Shown piece by piece: positions 59,511 through 64,000 of a stretch of DNA of 64,000 nt. The notes under the pieces were generated by a model that did not search any database, was not told the DNA's origin, and was given only the letters and a program-made list of their open reading frames with translations. The DNA lies in contig NC_092589.1 in the NCBI RefSeq assembly GCF_047663525.1, positions 105,770,001-105,834,000 of the forward strand, written 5' to 3'. How positions within the stretch are numbered: position 1 is the stretch's first letter; every line of letters starts with the position of its first letter. Position numbers and translations under genes: made by a program. This stretch comes from Anas platyrhynchos (taxonomy: Eukaryota; Chordata; Aves; Anseriformes; Anatidae).

Positions 59511-62406
59511 GAATACAATTCCTCTGTGAGACCTCATAAATATGACCAGATACCAGTGAGCAGCAGGCCAGTGCTAGTATATACATTTCACAAACGAGTG
59601 TGTCAAAAATACATCACTGTATTGATGAGCCCATCAGATCGTATACAAAAATAGTAATAACCACATGTGTACAGAAGCATAATTTTAATTTCCAGTTGGA
59701 AAAAAATAAACCTTTCTTTCAAGTTTTGTTTTCTTATCTAATTTTTACCTACATGTGGCTTGAATTACAAGAGATTAGGGCTGGGATACAAATTGCATGA
59801 CTATGCCTAGGTGAAGGTATGTTGTGTCCCAATCATATCTCTGTTTACTTGATGTTTATTTTCATGTTCTCATTTCCTGCTTATAATTAATTGATAGTCA
59901 TGAAATTTCTCCTGGTGAAATGGATAATAAATCTGATTATAATAATCAGTTTTCATTTTATATCAATGTTCCATAAAGTACAATGAATTGCACTGCATTT
60001 TCAATGGGAAATCATATAATACAAAAACTTATAATGTGTTCAGCTGGCAATGGAGCATCACAAGCAGATAAAGTTCTTGCAAGTTTATGTATGAAGATGT
60101 AGCTTTTGTAATAAAAATGGTGGGAAAAAAAAGAAAAGAAAAAAAAAAAAAGTAACTTAACTGTACCATGAACATTGTGACAATTGGGAACACTTTGCTG
60201 CTGGGAAAAATAAAAAACACTTGACCGTACTTTTTAGGTCACAAGAAAGATTGAGTGAATAGTTCCAGCTTCTTTTAAAAAGCTAAGCTCATGTAGAAAA
60301 TCATATAAACTCTTGAGGAATAATAAAGTGTACAAAGTAATGCTTATGTGCTACTGGTTATGGTATACAATAGTTTTCAAAGAATTATTATTATTTTTTT
60401 CTTCTGAGGAAGGGATTTGACTGAGAAGCCATCTCTATTGGATGACATTTCATTAGGGGATTTTTACTAATGACAAGAAATGAAGGAAATGAAGGAAATG
60501 AAGGATGAAGGAAAAAAAAAATAATAAAAAAAAAAAAAGGTAAGATTTTCAACAGGGTGAAAACTATAGAAAATGACCAAAAAGAACTAGTCTCATTTTT
60601 ATGTTGCAGTTAAATTAGTATTTCATAGCATAGCTTATGATAGGCAGCAAAGACCCCTTCTGTAAATGGAGATAGCCTTCCCACTGCTCTCCTGATGTAC
60701 AGAAATACCAGCCAAATGTCTTTTGGCCCCAGTATACCACATGCATATTAGCAAGTCACCCATTCCACACCCAGAACATGTAGTTCATGGCACAGCTTGG
60801 CTGGCCCCAGCCTTGAGCACCTGAAACCCAGGTGCCATGCCCAGGACTGTGCCAGGATGTGCCATAGGGATTGATGGAGAAGGGCTGTTGGCTGATGCTT
60901 ACTCCAAAAAAACCCTGCCTCTGGGTCCCAAGGACACCTGCGTGACAGACATGCTGTTTTCCTTGTTGTCTTTCACATTTATCAACAGCAGCCTGCACCA
61001 TCTCTACAGCCCCCTGCTAAACCTGTCACTGCGTTCATCTCCTGCTTCTCCAGACTCTGCCATGGCTCCACTCCCTTCTTTTTAAACACTTTTTAGCCCT
61101 ACTGCTTGTCTCCTTTGCCATTTATTCTCTTTTTCCTCTGCCAAAACCAAGCGCGTCCTTGTTAGTATTTTGAGTAGCATCAGGTTCAAAGGCCACTTTG
61201 ACAGCAGGCCCCGGGTGCAGTTTTTGCTGGGCCACCTACCACCACCTGAAGGATCTCCTAGTAAGGGCTGGGGGTGATCTCCAGCAGGTGATTTCAGCAC
61301 AGCCTCCCTGTTTTGAAGCCTAGGAGAGCACAGCATTACTGACACAGCTTGGCCAGGCTGTGCTGCCACACTCTGCTACTCCAGGATCTCCCTCTCCCCC
61401 AGCACAGGACTAACCACGCCAGCTTTGTACGAGGAGTTGATCCTGGCAGCATTTAGCTTCTCAGATATGAGCTCAGAAACATGTAGCCAATGTGACCTCA
61501 GCATAATGGCAGATATGGAACAGAGACTGCACGTAACTCCTTGCTACTCACTGGGATGGAAGGACGATGCTTTCCTTAACAGCACAGTGGGTACGACGGA
61601 GGAACACCCTGAATATATAATCAGGATCTGAGATGGATGATGCCAATGAAGACACCATCACACCTCTACAACAGCAGCCACACCGTGCCGTGATGGATCC
61701 CATGGCCCTGTAGCTCTATGTCCTCCACTGCTGTAGCTGTGCCAATGGCAATGTCTACGGCCCGCCTCTCCAAAAGCAGTCCTACGCTCACTGGAGAGCC
61801 ATTCTTTCTCCTAGCTCCATCAAAATGCACGTTACAGACAGCACACAAGAAAAAGTACTGGGTTTTACCTACAGAAAGGATGGTGACAGAAGTAAATATT
61901 TTCCCATTATCGTCAAATATTTTCTTTGACATCCTTTAATTTTTCTTTTGAAACAACAAGAAAAACAAGAAAAAAAATGCTCAAGAACATTTTCTGAAAT
62001 TTCCTCTAATGTGTTTTCATTAATAAAAAGTTGGTTTTATCCCCATTTTCCCTGGACAGCTTAAAACATATTGCTACAGGAAGAAAAAAAAAAAAAGTGT
62101 TAATATCTCTGTTCTTCCTGCTACAACAGCAAAGGATTGTGCTTTAGTGATATAACAAGGGATGCAGGAGAGCTTTGCATCCACAGCCCTGTGGTGGGGC
62201 TGCATGAGGTTTAGTCTTGATTTTGGAAGATGACTTGCCCCGCATGGTGCAAGTGAGAGGGGGTACAGAATTGGGGTGATCCTCCTGGAAGCCACCTCAG
62301 CAGGCTGAGGGTTGGTAGCCACAGGTGGTTTGTGATGCACTCACCATTTTTACACAGCAAGGCTTTGTCAAGTCCCATTTGCAAGGACAGTTCATTTTCA
62401 TGGTCT

Positions 62407-62409
<3 letters not shown>
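59511..62409. other. Intergenic or intronic sequence, no recognised gene
   Basis: Unique sequence with a purine-rich run at 60476-60540 containing three tandem AAATGAAGG units. An 88-codon ATG frame on the minus strand (61666-61932) reads smoothly but is not recognised, and the opposite strand is also open over most of it. No RNA gene or mobile element was seen. Confidence 0.4.

Positions 62410-62438
<29 letters not shown>
62410..62438 (-). repeat. Run of 29 T
   Basis: Longest homopolymer in the window. Read on the minus strand it could be a poly(A) tail of something to its right, but no AATAAA complement stands within the next 60 bases and no coding remnant is visible there. Slippage is the simpler explanation. 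Confidence 0.85.
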
Positions 62439-62992
62439 CCAGGATGATGCCACATGTTTCCTGGTTGAAAGCTGTCCTTCTTCTGCCTAGGCTTGCTAGT
62501 GCTAAGACCGTCTCCTCCTGGCACAGCATTTGGGGAGACAACTGGGCAGGAGATGAAGCAAAGCTGCTGGTGCTTTCAGAGACCTGGAGCTGGAGTCACA
62601 ATTGTAAATGAAATGAAGTGTTTCAGCATTTTGTCCTCAGGAAAGAGACTCCATTTGGGGGCTGGGGGAGCACAATAATGGGGTTGTTTATAAGATCCCA
62701 CAAGCCTTCTGCATAAAATAAAATTACATCATTAATTCCTCATAGAAATGTTATTGAATACATTAAAAAAAAAATGTTTTCCAGGACTACATAAAAGGAT
62801 TAGTAATGTTATACATCTGAATAAATATTAATTTCCTTAAAAATGCTTTTGTTAGAATATGATTTTTTTTTTAGTGGTTATAAGAGTAACTATCCCTGTC
62901 CACATGAACATTATTACTGTAGCTGAACAAATGACTGCAAGGCATAATTTATGTTGCATATTTATTTATTTCCATTTGTGAATCATCTAGCC
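62439..62992. other. Intergenic or intronic sequence, no gene seen
   Basis: Unique AT-rich sequence; no coding, RNA or repeat feature was recognised. Confidence 0.45.
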
Positions 62993-63039
62993 ATAATTTT
63001 TGCTGTTTGCTTTCTGCAATTGTTTTAGCATTTTTAAGT
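62993..63039 (+). repeat. 40-bp dispersed repeat, copy 2
   Basis: Second copy of the repeat at 59471-59510, same orientation. It differs by a G-to-A change and by an extra 7-base TTTCTGC after the TGCTGTTTGC block. Confidence 0.75.
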
Positions 63040-64000
63040 TATTATATTTCACCTCATGGATGAATAAGCAGGTGCTTGTGGTAAGAACTGAATCGTGAAT
63101 TCAGTGAGTATGCACCTAAGCCACCCAGTATCAGTTTTGCTCCCAGACTTGTAAATCTAACTTGCAATAGGTCTTGAGCTGTATGGACTCAAGGCTTGCA
63201 AGCCCAAAGCTGTGAGCCCTAAGTAGCTGATGGCTAAACCAAAAAAATCGCAAATACATGAGTAGAGTCAGGGGCACTGCAGGATGAAGGGATTCAACCA
63301 CAGACCTGGTGAGCTAGTAGCAGATGTAAACAGAGTCCAGGTCTCACATATGTAACCTTCATGGACCATGACATGTTGCCTTTTAGGAGCTGAAAGTAGC
63401 CAGTTGTGGCACTTCAAGTTATATTTTTTTTCTGGCAGAAAGGCTGGAAAGAACTCATCTGGAAGTAATGATGTGGGCACAACAGTAATATATCTCATCA
63501 CCACCACCACCTGTAGAATTATACGCATCTCAAAGGGGTCTTCTCAGGATTAGCCCATCCACACAATTTCTGTACAATTTCTTTGTACTTCTTTGGGATG
63601 GCTGTCAAGACAGAGCTTCTCAAAAATCTCTCTCTCTACCTAGAAGTCTGATCTTTTCTTCTCAGTCTCTCCACACACACTGCTTGCATGTACTAAGCAC
63701 CACTCAGGGCAAGAGCAGACCCCGTCAAAAATGTGGGATCCTTGCAGCCTCTCCTCTCTGAAACCATTTCCTCTAATAAAAATAGAAGGGGTCCAGGCTT
63801 CAAAGGCTGCTTTCAAGCCTCCAGTTAGCTACAGATTTGATGTTGTAGTGTGGTAACTATTCAGGCAGCCCAGTGCCGTGGGGAAATGTATGGGAAGAGC
63901 TTTGTACTGCCTGAGCTTGCAGACTGAGTGATGTACAGCCCTGGGAGAAGATGAATCTATTTCTACAACAGCTCTGACTGCACCACTCTCCAGAGGCTTT
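63040..64000. other. Intergenic or intronic sequence, no gene seen
   Basis: Unique sequence to the window end. Frames of 61 and 86 codons overlap on opposite strands near 63270-63550, with no domain. Confidence 0.45.

Noticed and set aside
61750-61775. TGTCTACGGCC string resembling the start of vertebrate 5S rRNA
   Set aside because: Similarity ends after about 11 bases; no internal control region follows.
62410-62700. T29 as the poly(A) tail of a minus-strand retrocopy
   Set aside because: No polyadenylation signal complement and no gene-like sequence to the right of the run.
1-64000. CRISPR arrays, operons, ribosome-binding sites, insertion sequences
   Set aside because: Read for and not found; the content is that of a vertebrate nuclear genome, where these do not apply.

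Overview
The window looks like a gene-poor stretch of a bird genome. It is AT-rich and studded with microsatellites and homopolymer runs. Its interspersed repeats are almost all CR1 (chicken repeat 1) LINE copies, each cut off at the 5' end; those with a preserved 3' end carry the short ATTCTRTG-type tandem tail. One endogenous retrovirus-like insertion is also present. No mammalian-type LINE-1 or Alu, no bacterial operon structure, no CRISPR array and no tRNA or rRNA gene was seen. CR1 also occurs in crocodilians and turtles, so 'bird' is the best reading rather than a proof.

Layout. Positions 1-11,000 are intergenic or intronic sequence with two short CR1 copies (1008-1200 minus, 5242-5716 plus), a perfect 29-bp palindrome (4339-4367) and an AT-dinucleotide palindrome tract (8958-9027). 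At 11,173-13,029 a short minus-strand CR1 lies about 200 bp upstream of the largest repeat, a 1.5-kb plus-strand CR1 that keeps the reverse-transcriptase motifs of ORF2 but is broken by a stop and a frameshift. From 13,030 to 27,230 there is one more CR1 scrap (17111-17252) plus simple repeats, including a G-rich run at 15201-15234. At 27,231-28,641 lies a retrovirus-derived insertion with TG...CA ends and a 4-bp target duplication (GGGT). It contains an LTR-like promoter (CCAAT, TATA, AATAAA), a leader with a splice-donor-like site and a truncated gag matrix-like frame. From 28,642 to 56,990 the only interspersed repeats found are two CR1 copies (40230-40850 and 52885-52980); some blocks have the feel of conserved non-coding DNA.

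The most gene-like item is at 57007-57243. It is a 78-codon open frame beginning MKMEDTSVSGLDNSKLEAIA, preceded by a pyrimidine tract and AG. The first ~52 residues closely resemble the N-terminus of ATXN7L3 (SGF11 family, SAGA deubiquitinase module); similarity then fades before a stop. It is either a decayed duplicate or retrocopy, or a short derived gene comparable in idea to mammalian ATXN7L3B.

From 57,244 to the end come one GC-rich CR1 tail (58862-59035), a 40-bp repeat present twice 3.5 kb apart (59471 and 62993), and a 29-base T run (62410-62438). Apart from the ATXN7L3-like exon no host protein-coding exon could be recognised. Most other open frames are under 160 codons, have no recognisable domain and are best treated as chance.
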